A DNA stretch of 64,000 nucleotides from the NCBI GenBank assembly GCA_013151235.1, contig JAADIO010000002.1, positions 41,369 to 105,368 of the forward strand. The letters run 5' to 3'. A program made the position numbers and the translations under genes. Positions 8,992 to 19,071 of this stretch are shown here, in pieces. The stretch is from Deltaproteobacteria bacterium (GTDB taxonomy: Bacteria; CG2-30-53-67). Positions within the stretch are counted from its first letter, which is position 1. The number at the start of each line of letters is the position of its first letter. A model generated the notes under the pieces. That model was not told the origin of the DNA, searched no databases, and was given only the letters and a program-made list of their open reading frames with translations.

Positions 8992-9023
8992 AAAAAAGAG
9001 GCGAGGAATATCCCCGCCTCTTC
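8992..9023 (-). terminator. Intrinsic terminator or attenuator between khpB and mnmE
   Basis: On the minus strand GAAGAGGCG pairs with CGCCTCTT across a loop of about 12 nt, followed directly by six U residues. This is a textbook intrinsic terminator. It ends only 17 nt before the mnmE start codon, so mnmE mRNA must either read through it or carry it in the leader. Confidence 0.65.
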
Positions 9024-9103
9024 CGGTGAATGCACTCTTCATCCGACCGATTCCTCTGAATTTTATTAGTGATACCGTTTAGTTACGGACTGTTCAGGTC
9101 TGC

Positions 9104-9847
9104 CTATTTCGGCAAGACGATCACCTTCTTCAGTACCCCATCCCCCCGACTGACCGTCTTTACTTCCTCATCATTTTGCAGGGTGATATGGATGATCCGC
9201 CGATCCTGGGACGACAAGGGAGCGGTTGAGAAGGGTTTCTGGCTCTTAATGACCTTGTTCCGGGCCTCCAGTGCGATGGCTTGAAGTTTTTTCTCCCTTC
9301 GGATCTTATATTCCTCAATATCCACAATAATCCCGGCCCGGGATTTGGTTGTCTTGCTGTACATGAGGTTTACCAGATATTGTATTGCGTCCAGGGTCTG
9401 CCCCCCTTTACCGATCAGAATACCGGAATCCTTGCCGACGACGTTCATATGGACCCGTTCGTCTCGAATACGGGACTCGATCATCCCTTCCATCTTCATT
9501 CGATCGATCAGGCCGGACAGAATCTCCTGTGCCAATTCCAAATCAACCTCAGCCTTTTCTTTTATCTCTTTCATCGGGGATTCCGATGGAACGGTTGGTT
9601 GTTTTTCCAGCGGAGGCTCGGTCCGTACTTCAACTAACGGATCTCCGACAGATTGAATCACGTTTTTCCCGGCCCCTTTCATGGTCACCCGAATTTTGGC
9701 CAAACGCGAACCGAATCCTAAAAATCCTGTCTTTCCGTCATCCAGTACCTTGATCTCCACTTCCTCCCGATTTGCACCCAGCGTACGCAGAGCATTCGTA
9801 GTGGCTTCCTCAAGGGTGCGGGCTTCCATCTCCACGGATTTTTCCAT
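9104..9847 (-). CDS. khpB: RNA-binding protein KhpB/Jag (Jag_N-KH-R3H)
   Basis: Jag/KhpB proteins bind RNA and influence cell elongation and division; they are typically encoded next to yidC. The 247-residue protein has the Jag_N domain (about 1-55), a charged linker, a KH domain with the GxxG loop GKGG (LIGKGGQTLDAIQYL) and a C-terminal R3H domain with RRIIH. The ATG at 9847 was chosen because a GGAGG lies 9 nt upstream. A longer reading would run 76 bp into yidC with non-family residues. Downstream is the terminator-like hairpin before mnmE. Confidence 0.93.
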   Translation of the reverse strand: MEKSVEMEARTLEEATTNALRTLGANREEVEIKVLDDGKTGFLGFGSRLAKIRVTMKGAGKNVIQSVGDPLVEVRTEPPLEKQPTVPSESPMKEIKEKAEVDLELAQEILSGLIDRMKMEGMIESRIRDERVHMNVVGKDSGILIGKGGQTLDAIQYLVNLMYSKTTKSRAGIIVDIEEYKIRREKKLQAIALEARNKVIKSQKPFSTAPLSSQDRRIIHITLQNDEEVKTVSRGDGVLKKVIVLPK

Positions 9848-9891
9848 ATTTTCAAACCTCCGAAACCGATCAGTCAACCACATCAAAAAAA

Positions 9892-11502
9892 TTATGCCGG
9901 AACCGGTTTTTTCTGTTGATTGATATAGAGTTGCTGTGCAATGGTCAGTACGTTGTTTATCAGCCAATAAAGAACCAGCCCCGACGGAAAATTCAAAAAC
10001 ATAAAGGTAAAGATTACCGGCATATATTGAAACAATTTGGCCTGCTTCGGATCCATGGTGCTGGGCGTCATCTTCTGCTGTAAAAACATGGTAACGCCCA
10101 TCAATAATGGAAGGGGCCCAACAGCAAAGTGTCCGACATGTCCAAAAAGAGTATCCGCCGCAGAAAGATCATGAATATAAAGAAAGGGTGCCTGCCGCAA
10201 TTCAATGGCATTGAGCAACACATTGTACAGTGCAAAAAAAACAGGGATCTGAATCACGAGAGGAAGACATCCGGAGGCCGGGTTGACCTTATATTTTTTG
10301 TAAAGCCCCATGATCTCCCGATTCATTACCTGAGGATCTTTTTTGTACTTTTCCCGTATGGCGCTGATCTCCGGCTGAAGCCGCTGCATCTCCTGCATCG
10401 ACTTCTGCTGCTTATGCGTCAGGGGAGCAAAGATTAACTTGATAAAACTGGTCAGAAGAATAATTGCCACACCGTAATTGCCGACCACCCCATAGATCCC
10501 TTTGAGGATAAAAAACATCGGTTTCGCCAGAAAACCAAAGAAACCAAAATTAATGACCTTCACCAGTCCGTCTTTTTTAAGAATCTTATACTCCTTCGGA
10601 CCGGCATAAAAATTGTAAGAAAGGATCTTCCCCCGTCCGATAATGCCAATCACATAAGAAATGCCTCCCTTTTGTTTAAAAGATTCCATTACGGCCATAT
10701 CCGCAGGCTTTTTGGGAAGAAGGGCCGTTAAAAAATATTTTTCTTCAAAGGCCGCCCAGGGAATCTCTCCGGAAAGATTTTTTCTTTCTTTCATATTCTT
10801 GAATTTTATCCGCTCCACTTTTCCGGACCGTTGAAGGACCGGTCCTACGTGATTATAGCGTCCCCCCGGTGCTTTTTCGTCCTGTTTTTGAAAATAAGAT
10901 CCTACAAGAAGTTGTATACTTCGGGATTGATCTTGAGTAATTTCAAGTCCCACCCGATAATCATCTCGATGAAAAATAAATCTCTTCTCAAGCCATCCTC
11001 CATTCGGATTTTTGTAGGTCATCTTCAATGTGGCACTTTCCTCTTCGGAATTTAGTGTAATCTCCCGCCTGGAGGGAGCAAAATCAGCATTCAGAATTTT
11101 TCCATCCAGGAAAATTTGAAGCGGATAAAAACCCATGCTGTCATGAATCAGATGAATCGGATTTCCCTTCTTGTCATGGTAAGCTTTGATAATGATTTCC
11201 TTGATCACTGCATTTTTTGTGGAAATAAAATAGGTTGCAAGGTTGGTATCCACACGCACGGTTTTTTCCGGAAGTTGAGAAGTTCCGGAGAAAAAGTTTT
11301 TCTCCGATGACTTCAGAGGATTTTTCTCTACTTCCTCTCTTTTGTTCCCTTTCGGAATCACAGTAAACTTCTCTGCAGGTTTTGATAAAGCCTGAGATTG
11401 TACACTTTTATCTTCAATCCTGTCCATTGTAGGAAAGAGATATTGATATCCGAAGAGTACGATAAGAGAGAGAGCAAAGGCCAATAATGCCCTTTTTTCC
11501 AT
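9892..11502 (-). CDS. yidC: Membrane protein insertase YidC
   Basis: YidC inserts and folds inner-membrane proteins, alone or with SecYEG. The 536-residue protein is of the Gram-negative type: an N-terminal anchor (MEKRALLAFALSLIVLFGYQYLF), a periplasmic beta-sandwich domain up to about residue 320, then five membrane segments starting near LAKPMFFILKGIYGVVGNYG. Conserved text includes PASGCLPLVIQIPVFFALYNVL, with the cytosolic coiled coil before it. The ATG at 11502 has AGGAG 7 nt upstream. It lies in the rpmH-rnpA-yidD-yidC-khpB operon. Confidence 0.97.
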   Translation of the reverse strand: MEKRALLAFALSLIVLFGYQYLFPTMDRIEDKSVQSQALSKPAEKFTVIPKGNKREEVEKNPLKSSEKNFFSGTSQLPEKTVRVDTNLATYFISTKNAVIKEIIIKAYHDKKGNPIHLIHDSMGFYPLQIFLDGKILNADFAPSRREITLNSEEESATLKMTYKNPNGGWLEKRFIFHRDDYRVGLEITQDQSRSIQLLVGSYFQKQDEKAPGGRYNHVGPVLQRSGKVERIKFKNMKERKNLSGEIPWAAFEEKYFLTALLPKKPADMAVMESFKQKGGISYVIGIIGRGKILSYNFYAGPKEYKILKKDGLVKVINFGFFGFLAKPMFFILKGIYGVVGNYGVAIILLTSFIKLIFAPLTHKQQKSMQEMQRLQPEISAIREKYKKDPQVMNREIMGLYKKYKVNPASGCLPLVIQIPVFFALYNVLLNAIELRQAPFLYIHDLSAADTLFGHVGHFAVGPLPLLMGVTMFLQQKMTPSTMDPKQAKLFQYMPVIFTFMFLNFPSGLVLYWLINNVLTIAQQLYINQQKKPVPA

Positions 11503-11551
11503 AATTTCTCCTGATAACGGAATCATTCTGAACAAAGAAGGAGTGAAAAAA

Positions 11552-11770
11552 TCAACTCAGAGGATCATAACCACCGGCATGGAAGGGATGACAACGAAGA
11601 ATCCGGGAAACTCCGAGACGCCACCCCTTCAACATGCCATATTTCCTGATCGCTTGAGCAGTGTATTCCGAGCAGGTGGGAAAATAACGACAATGATTCA
11701 TCGTAAGGGGGGAAATCCATTTCTGATAAAATCGGATAAATCCGATATTAATTTTCTTCAATCCTTCCAT
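11552..11770 (-). CDS. yidD: Membrane protein insertion efficiency factor YidD
   Basis: YidD is a small membrane-associated protein that assists YidC-dependent insertion. The 72-residue sequence carries the family core: [12 protein letters not shown], then three conserved cysteines in [12 protein letters not shown] and [13 protein letters not shown]. The ATG at 11770 was chosen; an in-frame TTG 12 bp upstream is possible. It sits between rnpA and yidC, its usual place. Confidence 0.93.
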   Translation of the reverse strand: MEGLKKINIGFIRFYQKWISPLTMNHCRYFPTCSEYTAQAIRKYGMLKGWRLGVSRILRCHPFHAGGYDPLS

Positions 11771-11806
11771 TCCATTTACCAATTACCAAAAAACAAGGCC
11801 GGATTC

Positions 11807-12142
11807 TTACGACACCTTGCTCCTTTTAATCAGAGCCTTACATTCCAAAAGAATCTCCCGGTAGGATGAATGGACAATTGCTTTTCGTGCAACAATGACC
11901 CGATCAAAAATATCCTGATTTTGCCGGAGGTGACACCGTACCACTTCCTTCAATCTCCGTTTAACCCGATTTCGAAAAACCGCATTTCCGATCTTCTTGG
12001 ATACGGCGATGCCGTATCGGCTGATTTTTCCTCCCCGATCACAGGTATAAACAATCATGTTCTTCCCGACCTTTTTATCACCCTCCCTGTATACCTCCCG
12101 ATATTCCCAATGTTTTCGGATCCATTGATCTTTTTCTTTCAT
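11807..12142 (-). CDS. rnpA: Ribonuclease P protein component RnpA
   Basis: RnpA is the protein cofactor of RNase P, which trims tRNA 5' ends. The 111-residue basic protein shows the signature KKIGNAVFRNRVKRRLKE (RNR motif). From the ATG at 12142 the N-terminus (WIRKHWEYREVYREGDK) fits the family. A GTG at 12190 would overlap rpmH by 32 bp and add 16 residues. The start is not settled, because no strong ribosome site precedes the ATG and a hairpin (12150-12169) lies just upstream. Confidence 0.92.
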   Translation of the reverse strand: MKEKDQWIRKHWEYREVYREGDKKVGKNMIVYTCDRGGKISRYGIAVSKKIGNAVFRNRVKRRLKEVVRCHLRQNQDIFDRVIVARKAIVHSSYREILLECKALIKRSKVS

Positions 12143-12149
12143 GATATTG

Positions 12150-12169
12150 TCGGAGAATCTATACTCCGA
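12150..12169 (-). other. Hairpin spanning the rpmH stop, upstream of rnpA
   Basis: TCGGAG and CTCCGA form a perfect 6-bp stem around an 8-nt loop. The hairpin includes the rpmH stop codon and ends 7 nt before the rnpA ATG. The only GGAG near rnpA is inside the stem, so it may limit rnpA translation relative to rpmH. This is an inference from position only. Confidence 0.4.
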
Positions 12170-12293
12170 TTCGTTTCCGGCCTTTTGCACGTCGGCGTTG
12201 AATAATTGCTCTGCCGCTTCTGGTCTTCATTCGAGTGAGAAACCCGTGTGTTTTCTTCTTTTTCCGGTTATTCGGTTTGAATGTAATCGACAT
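12159..12293 (-). CDS. rpmH: 50S ribosomal protein L34
   Basis: L34 is a 44-residue, very basic ribosomal protein. The sequence has the family core [20 protein letters not shown] followed by RRRAKGRKR. Two adjacent ATGs exist; the one at 12293 has AGGAG at 6 nt and is preferred over 12296 at 3 nt. It is the first gene of the leftward rpmH-rnpA-yidD-yidC-khpB operon next to oriC, with a strong promoter at 12325-12353. Confidence 0.96.
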   Translation of the reverse strand: MSITFKPNNRKKKKTHGFLTRMKTRSGRAIIQRRRAKGRKRIGV

Positions 12294-12324
12294 CATTATC
12301 TCCTTTAATCCATTGGAATGAGAG

Positions 12325-12353
12325 AGTATATTCCCTGTCTTTTTTGATGTCAA
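12325..12353 (-). promoter_or_regulatory. Housekeeping promoter of the rpmH operon
   Basis: The minus strand reads TTGACA - 17 bp - TATACT, with a consensus -35 and a five-of-six match at -10. It lies about 30 bp upstream of the rpmH start. It is the best sigma-70-type promoter in the window. Confidence 0.85.
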
Positions 12354-12946
12354 GAATAAAAGGTTTATAAATCGGGGGAGGACAAGAGATTGTGCCTATG
12401 GGGGTCATTGTGGAGTACTCCTGCTTTTATTAAATATTTTAAAATAATATAGTAGCAGTAGTAGTGTTGAAGAATTTCGTGTAATACGTATCTAATGTGT
12501 TGATATCTAAAGTATTTTGTCTGGGGGAATCTTGTGAGCGATTTCTTCACTTGTCCACGGGTATTCTTTTTTAAATATAAATCCACATTTTTTTCACATC
12601 TTCAATAACATCTTTCTCACAGAAGAATGAAGTAATCATGAATAATTTTAATGAAGAAAATTGAAAAAACATCTTGCCATCAAAAAAACCATTTGTTATG
12701 TTGAGAACCTATCTCTCAATTCAGAGGCGTCGGATTTGGACCGAAAAATTAATCAGCCCGGCAGAATGGTTCTGAAGATATGCGGGAACCTGCAAAATCT
12801 GTTGAATAGATGCCCTCTATTTCATGTAACTATTTCAATATAAACAAGAAATACTTTTTTCCACAGTTGTGGAAAAGTCTGTTGATAACGAGGAAAAACA
12901 GGACAATTCCGATCGACCGGAGGACCTCTCTCAAGAGGGTTTTATT
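12354..12946. other. Probable replication origin oriC
   Basis: This is a 593-bp gap between rpmH and dnaA at the point where the coding strand switches from leftward to rightward. It is strongly AT-rich, with the stretch at 12424-12450 almost pure A/T and a likely unwinding element. It is followed by a TAG-rich run at 12450-12464 (TAGTAGCAGTAGTAG) resembling a DnaA-trio array. DnaA-box-like nonamers are TGTGGAGTA (12409), TTGTCCACG (12551), TTTTTCACA (12590), TTTTCCACA (12857), TGTGGAAAA (12868) and TGTTGATAA (12880). None is the perfect TTATCCACA. The gene order rnpA-rpmH-oriC-dnaA-dnaN is the ancestral bacterial arrangement. A 73-codon reading frame in it is not credited. Confidence 0.8.
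12857..12888. promoter_or_regulatory. DnaA-box cluster upstream of dnaA
   Basis: TTTTCCACA and TGTGGAAAA form an inverted pair separated by 2 bp, followed by TGTTGATAA, one mismatch from the consensus box. The cluster is 60-90 bp before the dnaA ATG, fitting both an origin subregion and dnaA autoregulation. Confidence 0.65.
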
Positions 12947-14302
12947 ATGAATACGTGGGAAGAAATCACTGAAATTTTGAGCACACGTCTGACTAAACAG
13001 AGTTTTGACAACTGGTTCAAATCAACAAAACTCTTCAGTGAAAATGAAAACGAAATTCAGATTGCCGTACCGAACAAATTTTTAAAAGACTGGATTGAGA
13101 CCCACTATTCCGATTTGCTGAACGATGTTATCGAGAACCTTGATTTTCAAAAGAATCTTTCCTTCCGGGTGGATCATAAATTTCAGGATAAAGAACCATT
13201 GCAAGATCCGGTACTCCCGGAGATGCCTTCTCCGAAAACCTCCGTTTCTTTAGAAGAACATGTACCTGCCGGAAAGGGAATTTCTTTTTTGAACGAACGG
13301 TTTACCTTTGAAAATTTTGTTGTGGGACCAAGTAATCAATTTGCACATGCTGCTGCACGGGCCGTTGGAGAAGTCCTTTATAAGGCCTATAATCCACTCT
13401 TTATCTATGGTGGTGTCGGACTTGGAAAGACCCACCTCATGCATGCTATCGGACATCACGTGCATTCCGTCAACAAGCAGGTCCGTATATGTTTTGTCAG
13501 TACGGAACATTTCATGAATGAAATGATTAGCTGCATCCGATATGACCGGATGGCCCATTTTCGTCAAAAATACAGAAACATGGATGTACTTATGGTCGAT
13601 GACATCCAGTTTCTTTCCGACAAAGAACGAACCCAGGAGGAGTTTTTTCATACCTTCAACGCCCTTTACGATGCCAGAAAACAGTTAGTCTTTTCCAGCG
13701 ACCGCTATCCCAAAGAAATTCCCAACCTGGAGGAGAGGCTTCGTTCCCGTTTTGAGTGGGGTCTTCTTGCGGATATTCAGCCGCCGGATCTGGAGACCAA
13801 GGTAGCCATACTCCGGAAAAAGGCGGAGATTGACGGAATCCACCTTCCCGATGATGTGAGTCTGTTTCTGGCGAAGAAGATTCGCTCCAACGTCCGTGAG
13901 TTGGAAGGTTCACTGATCAAATTAGGTGCGGTTGCTTCACTCACCTCCCGGGATATCTCCGTAGGCCTGGCCCAGGAAGTTCTCAAAGATTTTCTGAATG
14001 AAAAGGAAAAAATCGTTTCCATTGCCCTGATACAGCGTTTTGTCGTCGAACATTACAAGGTAAAAATTGCAGACCTTAAATCCAAAAAGCGGAACCAGTC
14101 GATTGTCCTGCCCCGGCAGGTGGCCATGTACCTCTGCCGAAACCTGACGGACAGTTCCCTGCCGGAAATCGGCAAGAATTTCGGAGGAAAAGATCATACC
14201 ACGGTGATTCATGCCTGTAAAAACATTGATACAAAGATCAAAACCAATCCGGAATTAGCGAACACTATCCAGCAACTGAAAGACAGGGTCCTCTCCAATT
14301 GA
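12947..14302 (+). CDS. dnaA: Chromosomal replication initiator DnaA
   Basis: DnaA binds DnaA boxes, unwinds oriC and loads the replicative helicase. The 451-residue protein has domain I (EEITEILSTRLTKQSFDNWF), a short linker, the AAA+ domain with Walker A GGVGLGKTHLMHAIG and Walker B VLMVDDIQFL, and the C-terminal DNA-binding signature GGKDHTTVIHACKNI. The ATG at 12947 (MNTWEE) matches the family N-terminus. A GTG at 12869 lies inside the DnaA-box palindrome and is unlikely. dnaN follows after 16 bp. Confidence 0.97.
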   Translation: MNTWEEITEILSTRLTKQSFDNWFKSTKLFSENENEIQIAVPNKFLKDWIETHYSDLLNDVIENLDFQKNLSFRVDHKFQDKEPLQDPVLPEMPSPKTSVSLEEHVPAGKGISFLNERFTFENFVVGPSNQFAHAAARAVGEVLYKAYNPLFIYGGVGLGKTHLMHAIGHHVHSVNKQVRICFVSTEHFMNEMISCIRYDRMAHFRQKYRNMDVLMVDDIQFLSDKERTQEEFFHTFNALYDARKQLVFSSDRYPKEIPNLEERLRSRFEWGLLADIQPPDLETKVAILRKKAEIDGIHLPDDVSLFLAKKIRSNVRELEGSLIKLGAVASLTSRDISVGLAQEVLKDFLNEKEKIVSIALIQRFVVEHYKVKIADLKSKKRNQSIVLPRQVAMYLCRNLTDSSLPEIGKNFGGKDHTTVIHACKNIDTKIKTNPELANTIQQLKDRVLSN

Positions 14303-14318
14303 TCATGAGGTTTTGAAT

Positions 14319-15434
14319 ATGAAATTCACGATTGAAAAAACGGACCTCCTTTCCGGCCTTCAGAAGATTCAAGGGGTGGTTCAGGCGAGAAGTACCATGC
14401 CGATTCTTTCCAATGTCCGCATGGAGGTGGGGAAAGATCAAATCCGGCTCTTTGCGACGGACCTGGAAATCGGACTTCAGGACAGTGTGACGGCAAAAGT
14501 GGAAGAGGAAGGCAAGATTACCGTCTCCGCAAAGAAACTCTATGAAATTGCCCGGGAATCCCGGGAAGGATCCCTCCGGATTGAAACAGAAGAATCCCGG
14601 GAGATCATAATCCGTACCGGCAAGTCGAGCTTCAAGCTTCGCTGTCTTTCGGCAGATGAGTTCCCTTCCTTTCCGGAGATTAAGGAAACAAACCGGATCC
14701 GGATCCCGACAGCGGTTTTATCGGAAATGATTAAAAAAACGGTCTTTGCCGTCTCCTCCGACCTGACGCGTCCGGCATTGAATGGTGCCCTGATTCACTT
14801 TCCCGGTGCCGGGCAATCGGACATTGAGATGGTCGCGACCGACGGCCACCGGCTGGCACAGGTCATCCGCGAACTCAAGATATCAAATACCCCCAAAGAG
14901 CAGAAGGTGATCGTTCCCAAAAAGACACTTTTCGAGTTGAGGAAACATCTGGATGAAGGGGAACCCGGAGAAATCGAGATTGTTCTGTCGGACAAACATA
15001 TCCTCTTCCAGGAGGGATCCTATATCCTTCTCTCCCGTTTGATTGATGGGCGCTTTCCCAATTATGAGGAAGTAATCCCCCGGGAACATCCCCGGAGCGT
15101 CTCTTTGGACCGAGAACTTCTTCAGGGAGCGGTACGCAGGGTCTCGATCCTCTCCGATGAAAAAACACATGCCATCAAACTGAACTTCAGAAAAGGAGAA
15201 CTACAGATCTCCTCCAGTAATCCCGAGATGGGAGAAGCCGATGAAGTTCTGACCACGGACTATTCCGGCGAAGAAACCTCCTTCGGTTTCAATGTCCGTT
15301 ATATGCAGGATATTACTTCGGCCCTTTCCGGTGAAGAGGTACGTATTCATTTTCTGGATGCTGCCAGTCCCGCCCGTATAGAAGATCCCGGCGATGCCGG
15401 TTTTGTCGGCGTGATCATGCCGATGCGTGTCTGA
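14319..15434 (+). CDS. dnaN: DNA polymerase III beta sliding clamp
   Basis: The beta clamp is a ring-shaped dimer that tethers polymerases and many repair proteins to DNA. The 371-residue protein has the three-fold repeated clamp fold. Recognisable text includes MKFTIEKTDLLSGLQKIQGV at the start, PTAVLSEMIKKTVFAVS in the middle and FVGVIMPMRV at the end, where the clamp normally finishes with a MPMRL-like motif. The ATG at 14319 has TGAGG 9 nt upstream. It lies between dnaA and recF. Confidence 0.97.
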   Translation: MKFTIEKTDLLSGLQKIQGVVQARSTMPILSNVRMEVGKDQIRLFATDLEIGLQDSVTAKVEEEGKITVSAKKLYEIARESREGSLRIETEESREIIIRTGKSSFKLRCLSADEFPSFPEIKETNRIRIPTAVLSEMIKKTVFAVSSDLTRPALNGALIHFPGAGQSDIEMVATDGHRLAQVIRELKISNTPKEQKVIVPKKTLFELRKHLDEGEPGEIEIVLSDKHILFQEGSYILLSRLIDGRFPNYEEVIPREHPRSVSLDRELLQGAVRRVSILSDEKTHAIKLNFRKGELQISSSNPEMGEADEVLTTDYSGEETSFGFNVRYMQDITSALSGEEVRIHFLDAASPARIEDPGDAGFVGVIMPMRV

Positions 15435-15442
15435 CCTTTTCC

Positions 15443-16579
15443 ATGAAAATACGGCAACTTTCCCTGAAGCATTTCCGGAATGTGAATTCCTGTCTCCTGT
15501 TGCCGGATGGGGGTGTCAACATCCTCTTCGGGGAGAACGGCCAGGGGAAGACCAATCTCTTGGAGGCGATTTATTTCCTCTCCCACCTGGGGAGCTTTCG
15601 ACCGGGTTCACAGAAGGATCTGGTCCTGCAGGGGAGGCTCTGGGGTCAGGTGCAGGGGGCTGTGGAAGACCGGGGCGTATTTAAAGAAATTCTTTTAACG
15701 ATAGGGGAAAAGGAGAAAGGCATCCGGGTGAACGGAAAACCGGTGTCCCGGGGGGTTGATTATTATGGTACCTTGGATGTTATCCTCTTTTCTCCGGAAA
15801 CCCTGACGCTCGTCAAGGGGGGGCCGGAAGGGCGAAGACGGTTTCTGGATCGTGCAATCTCCCGCCTCGACCGGCGCTATCTTTACGACCTCAAGAAATA
15901 TCGCAAAATTCTTCACCAACGCAACGGACTTCTTCGCCTCATCCGGGATGGAAGAGTTTCCCGTGTGGAGTTGCCGGCCTGGAATGAACAACTGGCCCGG
16001 ACGGGAAGCAGTATCCTTCTGGGACGGTATCGCTTCCTGAGGGAATATGAGATCTGTGCGACCGGAATTTTTCAACAGCTTGTCCACAAGGGGAGCAAAC
16101 TTCGCATTCTCTACCATTCCACGTTGATGCAAAAGGGAAAAGCAATCAATGACGGACAGGCGGAACTACAGGAAAAATTCATGGCCGGAATGGACATCGT
16201 TGCGGACCGGGAGGTTCGGTGCGGATCGACCCGGATCGGGCCCCACCTGGACGACCTGATTCTTGAGGTCGATGGCCGGCCGGCGAAAACCTTTGCCTCC
16301 CAGGGAGAAAGTCGAATGCTGACCCTGGCCTTGACCTTGAGTGAGGCACTCTTTCATTCTGAAAAAAAGGGGACCGCCCCCGTTTTACTCCTGGATGACG
16401 TGACCTCCGAACTCGACCGGGTCCATCGCCGGCGTTTGAGCGGCTTTCTTCGGCAAATGGGGCAGGTTTTCCTGACCACGACGGACCGGGACCTCCATCG
16501 GAAAATAGAGGTTTCCTCGACCGGTTTTCTCGTGGAAAAAGGTGAGATTGCTCTTGTAAAAAAGGGACGGAAATTGTAA
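15443..16579 (+). CDS. recF: DNA replication and repair protein RecF
   Basis: RecF is an SMC-like ATPase that loads RecA at gapped DNA with RecO and RecR. The 378-residue protein has Walker A GENGQGKTNLLEAIYFLS, the ABC signature SQGESRMLTLAL and Walker B PVLLLDDVTSELD, in the order expected for the family. It begins 8 bp after dnaN and precedes gyrB, the usual origin order. recR is in the same window at 28039; recO is not seen. Confidence 0.95.
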   Translation: MKIRQLSLKHFRNVNSCLLLPDGGVNILFGENGQGKTNLLEAIYFLSHLGSFRPGSQKDLVLQGRLWGQVQGAVEDRGVFKEILLTIGEKEKGIRVNGKPVSRGVDYYGTLDVILFSPETLTLVKGGPEGRRRFLDRAISRLDRRYLYDLKKYRKILHQRNGLLRLIRDGRVSRVELPAWNEQLARTGSSILLGRYRFLREYEICATGIFQQLVHKGSKLRILYHSTLMQKGKAINDGQAELQEKFMAGMDIVADREVRCGSTRIGPHLDDLILEVDGRPAKTFASQGESRMLTLALTLSEALFHSEKKGTAPVLLLDDVTSELDRVHRRRLSGFLRQMGQVFLTTTDRDLHRKIEVSSTGFLVEKGEIALVKKGRKL

Positions 16580-16592
16580 GATAGTCCGTTGA

Positions 16593-19058
<2,466 letters not shown>

Positions 19059-19071
19059 GCGAAGGAGAAGC

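Noticed and set aside
12365..12586. Leftward 73-codon reading frame in the rpmH-dnaA gap
   Set aside because: It lies in the AT-rich putative oriC, has no ribosome site or family-like sequence, and its composition (runs of Y, H, L) follows from the AT bias.
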